From contig JBFSVS010000003.1 in assembly GCA_041263285.1 (NCBI GenBank), positions 1 to 64,000 of the forward strand: a DNA stretch of 64,000 bases. Direction: 5' to 3'. Both the position numbers and the translations under genes were made by a program. This document shows positions 42,568-50,835 of this stretch, one piece after another (positions within the stretch are counted from its first letter, which is position 1; every line of letters begins with the position of its first letter). The notes under the pieces were generated by a model. The model was given only the letters and a program-made list of their open reading frames with translations. It was not told where the DNA came from and made no database searches. The stretch comes from Acidiparvus fluvialis (GTDB lineage Bacteria > Acidobacteriota > Holophagae > Holophagales > Holophagaceae).

Positions 42568-44376
42568 GTGTCGAGTGAAATAAAGACTATTCCCGATTTA
42601 TTTTATGAAGCCCTTAAGAGAGATATCTCTGACGCATTGGCCTACAAGCATAATGGGTCATATCATCCGATCTCTCACCGCGAATACAAAGACCTCGTTG
42701 AATGGGTAGCCCTTGCGCTTCGAGAAAAGGGGCTTAAAACCCAAGATCGCGTAGCCATCATTTCAGAAAATCGACCCGAATGGGCCATCGCTGATTTTGC
42801 ATGTGCGATTTTGGGGCTCCCCACCGTCGTTCTATACCCCACCCTGGTCTCCAGCCAAGCTGCCTTTATCTTGCAACACAGTGAAGTCAGTTGGGTTATT
42901 TGCTCTGACTCCAATCAACTGAATAAAATTATGGAGTCTTGGTCTGAATTGCCCCATCTTCATACTGTCGTTGTAATGGAGGGCGAAGTTCCCATCGTCC
43001 CTCATAAAAATATCTATACCTGGGATCAATTAGTTTCCTGGGGCCGAGCCCTCTCTGAACATCAAGCGGAAGTGAAACAGTGGGCCTCGGCGGTTAAACC
43101 CGAAGACTTATTGACTATCATCTATACCAGTGGGACCACGGGTGAGCCTAAGGGCGCTATGTTAACTCACCGCAACCTAATAACGAATATTCTTGACTCG
43201 GCCAAATTACTCAATCTTTCCGCGGGCGATCGATCGCTTAGTTTCTTACCTTTAAACCATATTTTTGAACGCATGGTCGGGCACTTCACTATGATGCATG
43301 TGGGTGTATCTATTTATTACTCTGAAGGTGTTGCAAAAGTTCCTGACAATCTCCTAGAAGTCCGGCCCACCGTTCTCCTTGCCGTCCCAAGGATTTATGA
43401 AAAAGTGTTTAACCGAACCTTATTCACCGCAGCGCAAGCGCCACTGCTTCGACGATTAGTTTTTTCGCTAGCCATGAGTATTGGGCGAGGGTCACTGCCT
43501 TATCGTTATGCGGGGCGTCCCCTGCCCTTTTATTTAAAATACCTTCACCGAGTGGCGAGTAAATTAGTCTTTGAGAAGATTCTTGCAAGACTGGGAGGCA
43601 ACCTTCGAATGGCTGCTTCAGGGGGAGCACCGCTCGCGCCGAAAGTTCTTGAGTTCTTTTGGGCTATTGGTCTGGATATTCTCGAAGGCTACGGCCTCAG
43701 TGAGACCAGCCCCGTCATCTCCTTTAATCGATTTGGCCATATCGTACCGGGTTCGGTCGGTAGACCACTTTATGACACCTGGGAAGGGCGTCCCTTCGTC
43801 AAAATTGCAGAGGATGGGGAGATCTTATGCCAAGGCCCCAATATCATGAAGGGGTACTGGAAAAATGAAAAAGATACCCGTGAGGCCATTGGTCCCGATG
43901 GCTATTTCCATACGGGCGATATTGGTTATTTGAAAGATGGAAATCTTTATATCACCGATCGAAAGAAGGATCTCATCATTACTTCGGGCGGAAAAAACGT
44001 TGCTCCGCAGCCCATTGAAAACGCTCTCAAGACTAACAAATATATCTCCCAAGCCGTGGTCTTAGGGGATACACAGAATTTTATATCCGCCCTGATTGTT
44101 CCAGACTTTGAAGTCCTAGAGCCTTGGGCTAAACGTCAAAAAATATCCTTTCAATCCCGAGAAGACCTGATTTCAAACCCGCGTGTCGTGCAGAAAGTCA
44201 TGAATCAAGTCAACAAAATTAATACTCAATTTTCAAATTACGAGCAAGTAAAGAAAATTGTGCTTCTCGGGCATGAGATGACCCAAGAGACGGGTGAATT
44301 AACGCCTACGATGAAAGTAAAACGTCGTGTCGTTAACGAAAAATACCAAAAGCAAATTGCTGAAATTTATAGTTGA
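42568..44376 (+). CDS. Long-chain acyl-CoA synthetase (AMP-forming)
   Basis: 602 residues, ANL superfamily; activates fatty acids to acyl-CoA through an acyl-AMP. P-loop IIYTSGTTGEPKGAML near residues 184-198, LSFLPLNHIFERM, the A5-type motif GYGLSETSPVISFN, TGDIGYLKDGNLYITDRKKDLI with the hinge Asp, and the catalytic Lys region near LTPTMKVKRRVV. Most like the FadD15/eukaryotic-type long-chain ligases. The GTG start has GAGGG upstream. It overlaps nothing and precedes the prenyltransferase by 4 bases. Confidence 0.94.
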   Translation: MSSEIKTIPDLFYEALKRDISDALAYKHNGSYHPISHREYKDLVEWVALALREKGLKTQDRVAIISENRPEWAIADFACAILGLPTVVLYPTLVSSQAAFILQHSEVSWVICSDSNQLNKIMESWSELPHLHTVVVMEGEVPIVPHKNIYTWDQLVSWGRALSEHQAEVKQWASAVKPEDLLTIIYTSGTTGEPKGAMLTHRNLITNILDSAKLLNLSAGDRSLSFLPLNHIFERMVGHFTMMHVGVSIYYSEGVAKVPDNLLEVRPTVLLAVPRIYEKVFNRTLFTAAQAPLLRRLVFSLAMSIGRGSLPYRYAGRPLPFYLKYLHRVASKLVFEKILARLGGNLRMAASGGAPLAPKVLEFFWAIGLDILEGYGLSETSPVISFNRFGHIVPGSVGRPLYDTWEGRPFVKIAEDGEILCQGPNIMKGYWKNEKDTREAIGPDGYFHTGDIGYLKDGNLYITDRKKDLIITSGGKNVAPQPIENALKTNKYISQAVVLGDTQNFISALIVPDFEVLEPWAKRQKISFQSREDLISNPRVVQKVMNQVNKINTQFSNYEQVKKIVLLGHEMTQETGELTPTMKVKRRVVNEKYQKQIAEIYS

Positions 44377-44380
44377 TCCC

Positions 44381-45241
44381 ATGAACTCACTCGCCAGCAG
44401 GGTCTTAGAGTTTGGTCGTATGATCAAGTTTGAGCATACAATTTTTGCCCTTCCCTTCGCTTTAGTAGGCTTAGTGATAGGATCCGGTAGCAGGCCCCAT
44501 CCTATGGTCTTGGGTTGGATTCTGGTCGCCGCCGTGAGTGCGAGAACCGCAGCCATGGGCTTTAACCGACTTGTAGATCAAGAAATTGACGCCCTCAATC
44601 CTCGAACCAAAATCCGTTCTCTTCCTGCACAAAGGCTCAGCCGAGCGTCGGCATGGATTATGGTAATACTCGCAGTCGCCGCCTTCTTTGGGGCCGCAGG
44701 GGCCCTCAACCCCTTATGCCTTAAGCTGGCTCCGGGAGTCTTGGTGATCTTGCTAGGGTACTCCTACACTAAGCGCTTCACGACTTTTTGCCACCTGATT
44801 CTTGGACTTTCACTCAGTTGTGCCCCCTTAGGAGCTTATGTCGCCGTAACGGGAGGCTTGGATATCTTACCTATCCTAATTGCTGGGGGGGTTTGTTTTT
44901 GGACTGCAGGTTTTGATATTCTCTATGCCCTCCAAGACCAAGATTTTGATCGAGCCCAGGGCCTCCACTCCATCCCCGCCAAATGGGGGACTCAAAAGGG
45001 GCTTTATTATTCAAGGTTTTTTCACTGCATCGCCTGGCTACTGTGGGCCTGGGCCGCCTTTGTGCATTCGAATTCTTTTGCATGGGTCGGATTGACCTGC
45101 ATTGGGGGGATTTTAATACGCGAGCAATGGATATTAAGAAAAGGGGATCTCTCAAGACTTGATGAAGCTTTCTTTCAACTGAATGCTTGGGTAGGACCCA
45201 TCTTTTTTCTCTCTTTCTCTCTCCCCTATCTTTTCCTGTAA
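44381..45241 (+). CDS. UbiA-family prenyltransferase, possibly menaquinone MqnP type
   Basis: 286 residues, about eight or nine membrane helices. First Asp-rich motif NRLVDQEIDALNPRTKIRSLP (about residues 62-82) and the second motif DILYALQDQDFDRAQGLHSIP (about 177-197) are intact. It transfers a polyprenyl chain to an aromatic acid. The NRLVD...NPRT form is that of UbiA and the futalosine-pathway MqnP; menaquinone genes are not visible to decide. ATG 44381 is used; the frame is open to 44327 but overlaps the acyl-CoA synthetase. Confidence 0.88.
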   Translation: MNSLASRVLEFGRMIKFEHTIFALPFALVGLVIGSGSRPHPMVLGWILVAAVSARTAAMGFNRLVDQEIDALNPRTKIRSLPAQRLSRASAWIMVILAVAAFFGAAGALNPLCLKLAPGVLVILLGYSYTKRFTTFCHLILGLSLSCAPLGAYVAVTGGLDILPILIAGGVCFWTAGFDILYALQDQDFDRAQGLHSIPAKWGTQKGLYYSRFFHCIAWLLWAWAAFVHSNSFAWVGLTCIGGILIREQWILRKGDLSRLDEAFFQLNAWVGPIFFLSFSLPYLFL

Positions 45242-45243
45242 AT

Positions 45244-45278
45244 AAAAAAGCCAAGACCCAAAGGTCTTGGCTTTTTTT
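45244..45278. terminator. Bidirectional intrinsic terminator
   Basis: A perfect inverted repeat: AAAAAAGCCAAGACC, loop CAAA, GGTCTTGGCTTTTTT plus one extra T. It sits 2 bases after the prenyltransferase stop and 11 bases from the stop of the converging small membrane gene, so it serves both strands. Confidence 0.92.
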
Positions 45279-45289
45279 AAGAGCAGCGC

Positions 45290-45505
45290 TTATCGGTTGG
45301 CAATATGCCAAGCGATGAAAGCGACCACAAGGCCTACAAAACCTTGGCCGGCTAAACTAGCAGCAATGGTTGAGAGGTTTGTGATGGGTGTCCAGCCAAA
45401 CATGCCGGCACCTAGAACTTGAAGAAGTACTGAGATGGTCAAGAGTACCCAAACAAGAGAGGTGAGTCTCTTGATGGCATCCACGATCATATCGAGTATT
45501 TGCAT
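45290..45505 (-). CDS. Small two-helix membrane protein, paralogue A
   Basis: 71 residues from the ATG at 45505, chosen for the GAGGAGGG just upstream (a frame-open TTG-type extension to 45568 is unlikely). Begins MQILDMIVDAIKRLTS, then helix 1 (LVWVLLTISVLLQVLG, about 17-33), a linker with ITNLSTIAASL, and helix 2 (FVGLVVAFIAWHIANR) at the end. About half of the residues match paralogue B 200 bases upstream. I do not recognise the family. The N terminus looks amphipathic. Confidence 0.75.
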   Translation of the reverse strand: MQILDMIVDAIKRLTSLVWVLLTISVLLQVLGAGMFGWTPITNLSTIAASLAGQGFVGLVVAFIAWHIANR

Positions 45506-45571
45506 GGTTCCCTCCTCAGGGATAGTTATGTGCCTACGATACCCCTGAGTGCCCATAAAATAAAGCAAAAG

Positions 45572-45587
45572 GTCATAAAATTATGAC
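45572..45587. promoter_or_regulatory. 16-bp palindrome upstream of paralogue A
   Basis: GTCATAA-AA-TTATGAC is a perfect inverted repeat with 7-bp arms, 67 bases upstream of the paralogue A start. The size and symmetry suit a dimeric repressor site. No -35/-10 pair is convincing around it. Confidence 0.5.
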
Positions 45588-45647
45588 ATCAAATATAATT
45601 ATTGATTTAATTATAGTTATATTAATCCCAGAAACGACCAAAATATC

Positions 45648-45682
45648 AAAAGCCCTCCAAAATGGACTAGTGGAGGGCTTTT
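45648..45682 (-). terminator. Intrinsic terminator of paralogue B
   Basis: AAAAGCCCTCCA pairs with TGGAGGGCTTTT around an 11-base loop; read on the minus strand it ends in a T-run. It lies 21 bases after the paralogue B stop, so A and B are separate transcripts. Confidence 0.88.
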
Positions 45683-45703
45683 AACCGTTTATTAAAGAGA
45701 TAT

Positions 45704-45922
45704 TTAATTATTTCTTGTGGCCATGTTCCAGGCAATAAAAGCTGCCAAGATTCCGACCAGGCCGGTATTAAAACCCTGAGATAACGTTAAAAGGTTTTTT
45801 ACAGGAGTCAGGTTGGCCATAGGCAAACCCAAGACCTCGAGCAGGATGGCGATGGTTAAAACAACCCAGATAAAACCAGTGAATCGTTTGATTACATCAG
45901 TCATCGTATCGAGTAATTGCAT
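45704..45922 (-). CDS. Small two-helix membrane protein, paralogue B
   Basis: 72 residues: MQLLDTMTDVIKRFTG, helix 1 (FIWVVLTIAILLEVLGLP), a linker LTPVKNLLTLSQGFNTG, helix 2 (LVGILAAFIAWNMATRNN). It shares the pattern MQxLDxxxDxIKR and WVxLTIxxLLxVLG with paralogue A, and GLVxxxxAFIAWxxA at the end. AGGAGGG precedes the ATG. The upstream leaders of the two genes are also similar, indicating a local duplication. Function unknown; a membrane scaffold or a stress peptide would be guesses. Confidence 0.78.
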   Translation of the reverse strand: MQLLDTMTDVIKRFTGFIWVVLTIAILLEVLGLPMANLTPVKNLLTLSQGFNTGLVGILAAFIAWNMATRNN

Positions 45923-45951
45923 GAGCCCTCCTTAAGGGATGAGTTATGCCA

Positions 45952-45961
45952 CTAATATTAG
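45952..45961. promoter_or_regulatory. Palindrome CTAATATTAG upstream of paralogue B
   Basis: A perfect 10-bp palindrome 29 bases before the paralogue B start. The same decamer occurs before secA (59694-59703). Confidence 0.4.
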
Positions 45962-46092
45962 GCAGATTTTGTTTAAAGTTGTAGCGTTATTGTCAAAGAA
46001 TAATTACATAAATTCTACCTCTAGATATTTCAACATTTAGGCCAATCAGCTGGGCGCTAGATGATGGCTTGTTAGGCTGGATTTAAGCAGAA

Positions 46093-47103
46093 TTACCGCA
46101 AACCTAAAAATCGATAGGTTTCTTCTGTAGCCTTTCGCCCCTGCTGAGTCCGATCCAACAGTCCTACTTGCATCAAATAGGGTTCTACCAAATCCTCGAG
46201 CGCTCCTTCATCCTCCCCTAAAGCCGAGGATAAGGTCTTGAGCCCCACGGGTCCCCCATTAAACTTGGAAACTAGCGTTTCTAGATAAAGACGATCAAGG
46301 GCGTCCAGACCTCGCTCGTCGACTTCGTGCAGGGAAAGACAGTCCTCAGCAAGAGATGACGTCAGATTCCCTGATCCTTTGACTTGCGCAAAGTCACGGC
46401 AGCGACGCAAGAGTCGATTGCAGATCCGAGGAGTTCCCCGGCTACGCTTAGCAATTGCCGAGCAGGCCGCAGCATCCATCGGGAGTTTAAGGAGTTGAGC
46501 ATTACGAATCAAGATATGGCTTAGATCTTCCACTGAATAGAAATCAAGACGAAAAGTCATCCCGAAACGATCACGAAGAGGTTTGCTAATTAACCCGGCC
46601 CTTGTTGTGGCTCCTACCAGGGTGAACGGCTTCAAATCCACCTGGAGGGTCTGGGCACTTGGACCTTGCCCAATAAGAATATTCAAATGGCGGTCTTCCA
46701 TAGCCGAGTAAAGCATCTCCTCGATGGGTGGCGCAAGGCGATGGATTTCATCAATAAATAGAAAATCACCCTCTTCTAGATTTGTCAGAATGGCCGCCAG
46801 ATCCCCTTTCTTTTCTAAAGCGGGTGCTTGGATCACTCGGCAATGCGCTCCCATCTCGTTGGCCAATACATTCGCAAGCGTTGTTTTACCGAGTCCGGGA
46901 GGACCAAACAAAAGAACATGCTCGAGGACTTCTGATCGCTTTCTTGCCGCATCGAGAGCAATATCGATTTTAGCTTTAGTTTTTGTTTGACCAATGTACT
47001 CATTGAGTTTCTGGGGTCTTAGGCTAAACTCAACCGCATCCGTCTCGCTATGACTGGGGTCTAAATCAGGATGTCGGGAAGTTGTCATAAACCAATCAGC
47101 CAA
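46093..47103 (-). CDS. ruvB: Holliday junction branch-migration ATPase RuvB
   Basis: 336 residues. Motor that drives branch migration with RuvA. SLRPQKLNEYIGQ, Walker A FGPPGLGKTTLANVLANE (about residue 66), Walker B FIDEIHRL, the sensor GATTRAGLISKPLRDRFG, and the DNA-binding winged helix with DERGLDALDRLYL and GRKATEETYRFLG near the end. Typical length. ruvA and ruvC are not in this window. Confidence 0.97.
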   Translation of the reverse strand: MADWFMTTSRHPDLDPSHSETDAVEFSLRPQKLNEYIGQTKTKAKIDIALDAARKRSEVLEHVLLFGPPGLGKTTLANVLANEMGAHCRVIQAPALEKKGDLAAILTNLEEGDFLFIDEIHRLAPPIEEMLYSAMEDRHLNILIGQGPSAQTLQVDLKPFTLVGATTRAGLISKPLRDRFGMTFRLDFYSVEDLSHILIRNAQLLKLPMDAAACSAIAKRSRGTPRICNRLLRRCRDFAQVKGSGNLTSSLAEDCLSLHEVDERGLDALDRLYLETLVSKFNGGPVGLKTLSSALGEDEGALEDLVEPYLMQVGLLDRTQQGRKATEETYRFLGLR

Positions 47104-47180
47104 GGCAAGGTGTCATTCTAGTTTAACTCGCGTTAATCTTGGAATAAGAACTTACCAGAGGTTCACCTTAGGAGATGGAC

Positions 47181-47702
47181 ATGCTACGAGTGGGGATAGG
47201 GTTTGATGCCCATCGTTTTATAGAGAGTCACTTAGGCTTCAATACTCACTATGCTTCCGATGGGGCAGCGCGCGAGCCCCTTGTGCTGATGGGGGTCAGT
47301 TTTCCTGACTCACCGCGATTAGCAGGCCACAGTGATGCAGACGTCATGTGTCATGCCTTAATGGATGCCCTTTTAGGTGCAGCAGGGCTAGGCGATATCG
47401 GCCATTATTTTCCTAGTAATTCTAAGGAGTATAAGGGGTCTAACTCCATGCATCTTTTAGCCAAAGTCGTTGAACTCTTGGCTGAAAAAGGATTCAAGGT
47501 TCATAACGTCGATGTCTGTCTTATCGGTGAGAGTCCCAAAATTGGTCCCCGTGTCACAGAGATGAAGACTTCTGCCTCAGCCGTCCTCAAAATCTCAACC
47601 GATCAAATTAATATTAAGGCCACTACTACGGACAACATGGGATTCACGGGAAGAGGCGAAGGGTTAGCCGCCCAAGCCGTCGCAACGTTATCTAGCGAAT
47701 AG
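47181..47702 (+). CDS. ispF: 2-C-methyl-D-erythritol 2,4-cyclodiphosphate synthase
   Basis: 173 residues, MEP pathway. ATG 47181 is used because AGGAG lies 6 bases upstream; an ATG two codons earlier abuts it. Metal ligands: Asp9 and His11 in GFDAHRF, and His50 in AGHSDADVMCHALMDAL. AGLGDIGHYFP, the VDVCLIGESPKIGP segment and NIKATTTDNMGFTGRGEG also match. Residues 14-33 (SHLGFNTHYASDGAAR) are an insertion of about eight residues relative to usual IspF. Confidence 0.95.
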   Translation: MLRVGIGFDAHRFIESHLGFNTHYASDGAAREPLVLMGVSFPDSPRLAGHSDADVMCHALMDALLGAAGLGDIGHYFPSNSKEYKGSNSMHLLAKVVELLAEKGFKVHNVDVCLIGESPKIGPRVTEMKTSASAVLKISTDQINIKATTTDNMGFTGRGEGLAAQAVATLSSE

Positions 47703-48339
47703 TTCTGAAAGTCAGATTAATTCGGCTAGGTGTCATTGCTGCGTTCTTAGGGTTGATTTTGGGGACGCGATGCTGAGAGAGCGACTGCGACCGACCGCTC
47801 ATTACCAATAACGATCCATGGAGGAGCGAGGCGGATATTTTCTTACTATGGTCGTCCTTGAGGCGAATCTGGAAAGTTCGCGTCGCGCCTAAACTCAGAG
47901 ACGCAATGACAGGATCAGGCCCGAGTTCTTTTTCGTCATCGCTATGCCATCCCTGCGAATCAAGACCGTTGCGATATTTATTGATTAAAACGCTATTGAA
48001 TTCGACATTGAAACCCATCTCGATAATTCTATGCTCAATCTTATGTTTCAATTCCAGCAAAATTGGAGTCCAAGGCTTGGGCACCATTATTTTTCCTGAA
48101 TATTTATAGGATTTGTCAGGGTCGCCATACCAGGCGGTCAACCGGGGTTCCTGAATCCATTGACCCATCATGCGGATTCGATCTTGTTTGAGGTAAGGAT
48201 CATTTTCGAGAAGTTTAAATGAATGATCGGCATCACGCTCGCTCAAAAAATGAGGATCATAGGTTGTTGACAATTGATGAAGATCTATAAACGCTTCATC
48301 AATGTGCGAAGTTGTGAATTCCTCATTTTTCATAAGCAA
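47692..48339 (-). CDS. AlkB-like Fe(II)/2-oxoglutarate dioxygenase
   Basis: 215 residues. Oxidative dealkylation of methylated nucleobases is the family activity. Facial triad: His-x-Asp in GWHSDDE (about 131-133) and the distal His in LSQHRVP (about 189), with 2OG-binding Arg residues in SRINLTFR. PVIASLSLGATRTFQIR and LHGSLLVMSG fit the AlkB core, and WYGDPDKSYKYSG the substrate lid (ALKBH2/3 type). It converges with and overlaps ispF by 11 bases. Confidence 0.92.
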   Translation of the reverse strand: MLMKNEEFTTSHIDEAFIDLHQLSTTYDPHFLSERDADHSFKLLENDPYLKQDRIRMMGQWIQEPRLTAWYGDPDKSYKYSGKIMVPKPWTPILLELKHKIEHRIIEMGFNVEFNSVLINKYRNGLDSQGWHSDDEKELGPDPVIASLSLGATRTFQIRLKDDHSKKISASLLHGSLLVMSGRSQSLSQHRVPKINPKNAAMTPSRINLTFRTIR

Positions 48340-48408
48340 TTATTAAATAATATAGGGTTAATTGTTCTCGAGTATATAGAAGAAGGGGAGTTTCTATCGG
48401 TCCTTAAC

Positions 48409-49710
48409 CTAGGCCGTGATTTTGAAGTGATGAAGAAGATTCATGAGAGTTACCTCGTTATTGTCATGGGGCTTCCTCAGAACATGGTCTAACAGGAAAT
48501 CCTGAACGGATCGAATCCAACTTCCCGGTGTAAGTTGGTAGAACTCGATAATTTTAGCTGGCTTTAGGGAGAGATCATCAATCAAAAGAGGAGGATTTGT
48601 TGATAATACTTTGACCCAACTAGATTCTAAATCATTCAAAAGTGGGACAGCAACGCTATGGACTCTTAAAAAACAGAGAGGATCTAAACCTTGTTGTTTG
48701 ATTTGGGATAAGACGAGACGAAGTTTGTATATTTCTTCTTCAGTTTGGAATGACGCATGTTGATCAATGGTTGAGATGATCGATTGCGATTCAAATAAAG
48801 AGCGAATCAGGTCACTTTCGCGATTTGCCAAAGGAAATTTATTCAGAAACTGATCAAAATGAGTTTTTTGTGAATTCATATCATGAGCTTTCGTGACCCA
48901 ATCAAGGAGTAAAAACCATCGCTCGCCAAGGCTACAAGATTCCTTGATCCTGAGAGGTTGATTTTTAGAGTAGGTCCGACAGAGAGTCTTGGTTTCAAAT
49001 ATTTCATCGAGAAGCCCTGTTTTGATGGCAACTTGAAAACCCTTAGGATTATTGGTGACTAGGAGTTTATTGATTTCATCGACAATGCGTTCTCGCGATA
49101 CGTGTCGGATGAGATTAGCCTTGATGGCCATCGCCTCGAGGGTGAGGGGATGAATTTGAAAATCTAATTGTGATGCGAAGCGACAAGCACGAAGCATTCT
49201 TAAGGGATCCTCCGTGAATCGCTCATTTGGATTACCCACACACCGAATCAGATTTTGATGGATATCCTTCCGGCCCCCAAAAGGATCAACTAAAAAAGAA
49301 TCCCAAGACTCATCCAACATGCGAGCAAGCGGAATGGCAAGGGCATTCATGGTGAAATCTCTCCGCGATAAATCTTCTTCGAGGGTGACATTGAAGACGA
49401 CTTCATCGGGATGCCGAAAATCGCTATAGCCTTTTTCAGATCGAAAGCTAGTAATTTCATATTTTTGGTCACCACTGAGGACAGTAATAGTTCCATGCTT
49501 CCAACCGGTTGGAATCACTTTTAATCCGATCTGCTCAAAGGCCTCTCGCATGGCCTTTGGAGGCATCGAGCAGGCCAGGTCTATATCTCCTGTTGCCGTC
49601 GCTGCTCCATGCCCTTTTAAAATATGGTCACGAATAGCCCCTCCTACTCCATAAAGTTGCTCTTTAAGGGTAGGAGTAAGTATTGATATCAACTTCTCTA
49701 GCGCACTCAA
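48409..49710 (-). CDS. CCA tRNA nucleotidyltransferase / poly(A) polymerase family
   Basis: 433 residues, class II nucleotidyltransferase. LYGVGGAIRDHIL and the two-Asp motif GDIDLACSM (about residue 40), RRDFTMNALAIPL, DPFGGRKDIHQNLIRCVGNPNERFTEDPLRMLRACRF, and LIRHVSRERIVDEINKLL. These are the head, neck and body of CCA-adding enzymes and PcnB relatives; distinguishing the two needs alignment. The tail lacks a recognised HD motif. It overlaps the GNAT gene by 4 bases. Confidence 0.93.
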   Translation of the reverse strand: MSALEKLISILTPTLKEQLYGVGGAIRDHILKGHGAATATGDIDLACSMPPKAMREAFEQIGLKVIPTGWKHGTITVLSGDQKYEITSFRSEKGYSDFRHPDEVVFNVTLEEDLSRRDFTMNALAIPLARMLDESWDSFLVDPFGGRKDIHQNLIRCVGNPNERFTEDPLRMLRACRFASQLDFQIHPLTLEAMAIKANLIRHVSRERIVDEINKLLVTNNPKGFQVAIKTGLLDEIFETKTLCRTYSKNQPLRIKESCSLGERWFLLLDWVTKAHDMNSQKTHFDQFLNKFPLANRESDLIRSLFESQSIISTIDQHASFQTEEEIYKLRLVLSQIKQQGLDPLCFLRVHSVAVPLLNDLESSWVKVLSTNPPLLIDDLSLKPAKIIEFYQLTPGSWIRSVQDFLLDHVLRKPHDNNEVTLMNLLHHFKITA

Positions 49711-50201
49711 GACAAATGCTCACTGTGTTGATTTGCCAATTGAAAGAGAGACTCATGATCGACTCGGCACGTTAACCATGCATCCATAGTTTTGGCGCCC
49801 ATTTGACGATAGAAATTAATACTAGGCTCATTCCAATCAAGAACTTGCCAAACAAATCGGGTGCAATTATTTTGAACCGCGATGCGAGCTAAATGAATCA
49901 GAAGCGCTTTACCTATCCCCTTTCGCCGATATTCAGGGCGGATATAGAGATCCTCGAGATAAATACCCGCCTTCCCTTCCCAGGTACTAAAGTTGAAGAA
50001 CCAAAGGGCAAACCCTGCAGGGTTGCCCCCCCATTCGGCCATCACAACATGGATTAAGGGATGATCGCTAAAGGCAAAATGTAGAATATCCTCCGGAGTG
50101 ACTACCGCAGCATCGGGGTCCCGTTCGTAATCGGCTAGTTCTTTAATATAAGAAACGACCAAGGGAGCGTCTTCCGGGGTCATTGAGCGTAAAATTAGCA
50201 T
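49707..50201 (-). CDS. GNAT acetyltransferase (diamine acetyltransferase-like)
   Basis: 164 residues. Acetyl-CoA motif YIRPEYRRKGIGKALLIHLARIA, with GIYLEDLYI before it and the terminal WNEPSINFYRQMGAK. The N-terminal RSMTPEDAPLVVSYIKELADYE and the overall order match spermidine/spermine or diamine acetyltransferase-like proteins. Substrate not provable. The start is divergent from the ArfB-like start, 35 bases apart. Confidence 0.9.
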   Translation of the reverse strand: MLILRSMTPEDAPLVVSYIKELADYERDPDAAVVTPEDILHFAFSDHPLIHVVMAEWGGNPAGFALWFFNFSTWEGKAGIYLEDLYIRPEYRRKGIGKALLIHLARIAVQNNCTRFVWQVLDWNEPSINFYRQMGAKTMDAWLTCRVDHESLFQLANQHSEHLS

Positions 50202-50236
50202 TAATCTATTCTATCTCCAAGTTTCGTCGAGGCCCC

Positions 50237-50665
50237 ATGCAACATATCGTCCGAATCAACACTAGGGTACTCGTCCCCCCACAAGCGATTCGTATCGAGA
50301 CGACACGCTCTTCTGGGCCAGGAGGACAGAATGTAAATAAACTCTCTACCAAGGTCAAGATTTACATTCATCTTGCTTCGATTCTTGGTTTAACAAAAGA
50401 GGAGTCGACACGATTGTTCAAGCGACTATCGGGAAAGATCTCGCTTAAAGGAGAGGTACTCATTGTGAGTCAACGAACCCGAAGTCAATTAAAGAATATT
50501 GAAGATGCAAAAGAAAAAGTGATAACACTAATCACTAAATCCATCGCTTCCACTAAAATAAGAATCCCCACCTCAGTCTCAGCCAATGCTTCTCATCGCC
50601 GCATTCAAGCCAAAAAGTTGCGATCTGAAATCAAGAAGGGCAGATCGGCAAAAAATTGGGATTAG
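50237..50665 (+). CDS. ArfB/YaeJ-like GGQ peptidyl-tRNA hydrolase
   Basis: 142 residues from the ATG at 50237 (CGAGG upstream). The class I release-factor GGQ motif is at residues 29-31 in RSSGPGGQNVNK, followed by LSTKVKIYIHL. A basic C-terminal tail (RIQAKKLRSEIKKGRSAKNW) inserts into the ribosomal mRNA channel in ArfB. It rescues stalled ribosomes. Confidence 0.93.
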   Translation: MQHIVRINTRVLVPPQAIRIETTRSSGPGGQNVNKLSTKVKIYIHLASILGLTKEESTRLFKRLSGKISLKGEVLIVSQRTRSQLKNIEDAKEKVITLITKSIASTKIRIPTSVSANASHRRIQAKKLRSEIKKGRSAKNWD

Positions 50666-50707
50666 GGTCTACAGATTTCGAAGACCAACGGCCTACATAC
50701 TGTGAAT

Positions 50708-50784
50708 TGGTGCTCCCGACCGGACTCGAACCGGTGACCCGCTGATTAAGAGTCAGCTGCTCTAACCAACTGAGCTACGGAAGC
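50708..50784 (-). tRNA. tRNA-Lys (anticodon CTT)
   Basis: 77-base cloverleaf on the minus strand. The acceptor stem GCTTCCG pairs with CGGGAGC (one G-T pair), then D arm GCTCAGTTGGTTAGAGC, anticodon stem GCTGA/TCAGC around CTCTTAA (anticodon CTT, AAG codon), and T arm ACCGG/CCGGT with TTCGAGT. A73 and CCA are encoded. It lies 51 bases after trpS. Confidence 0.96.
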
Positions 50785-50835
50785 CCCTCTAGTTTCTCAG
50801 TTTTTGATCAATTCTCAAGTGAAAAAGAGAGGGGG

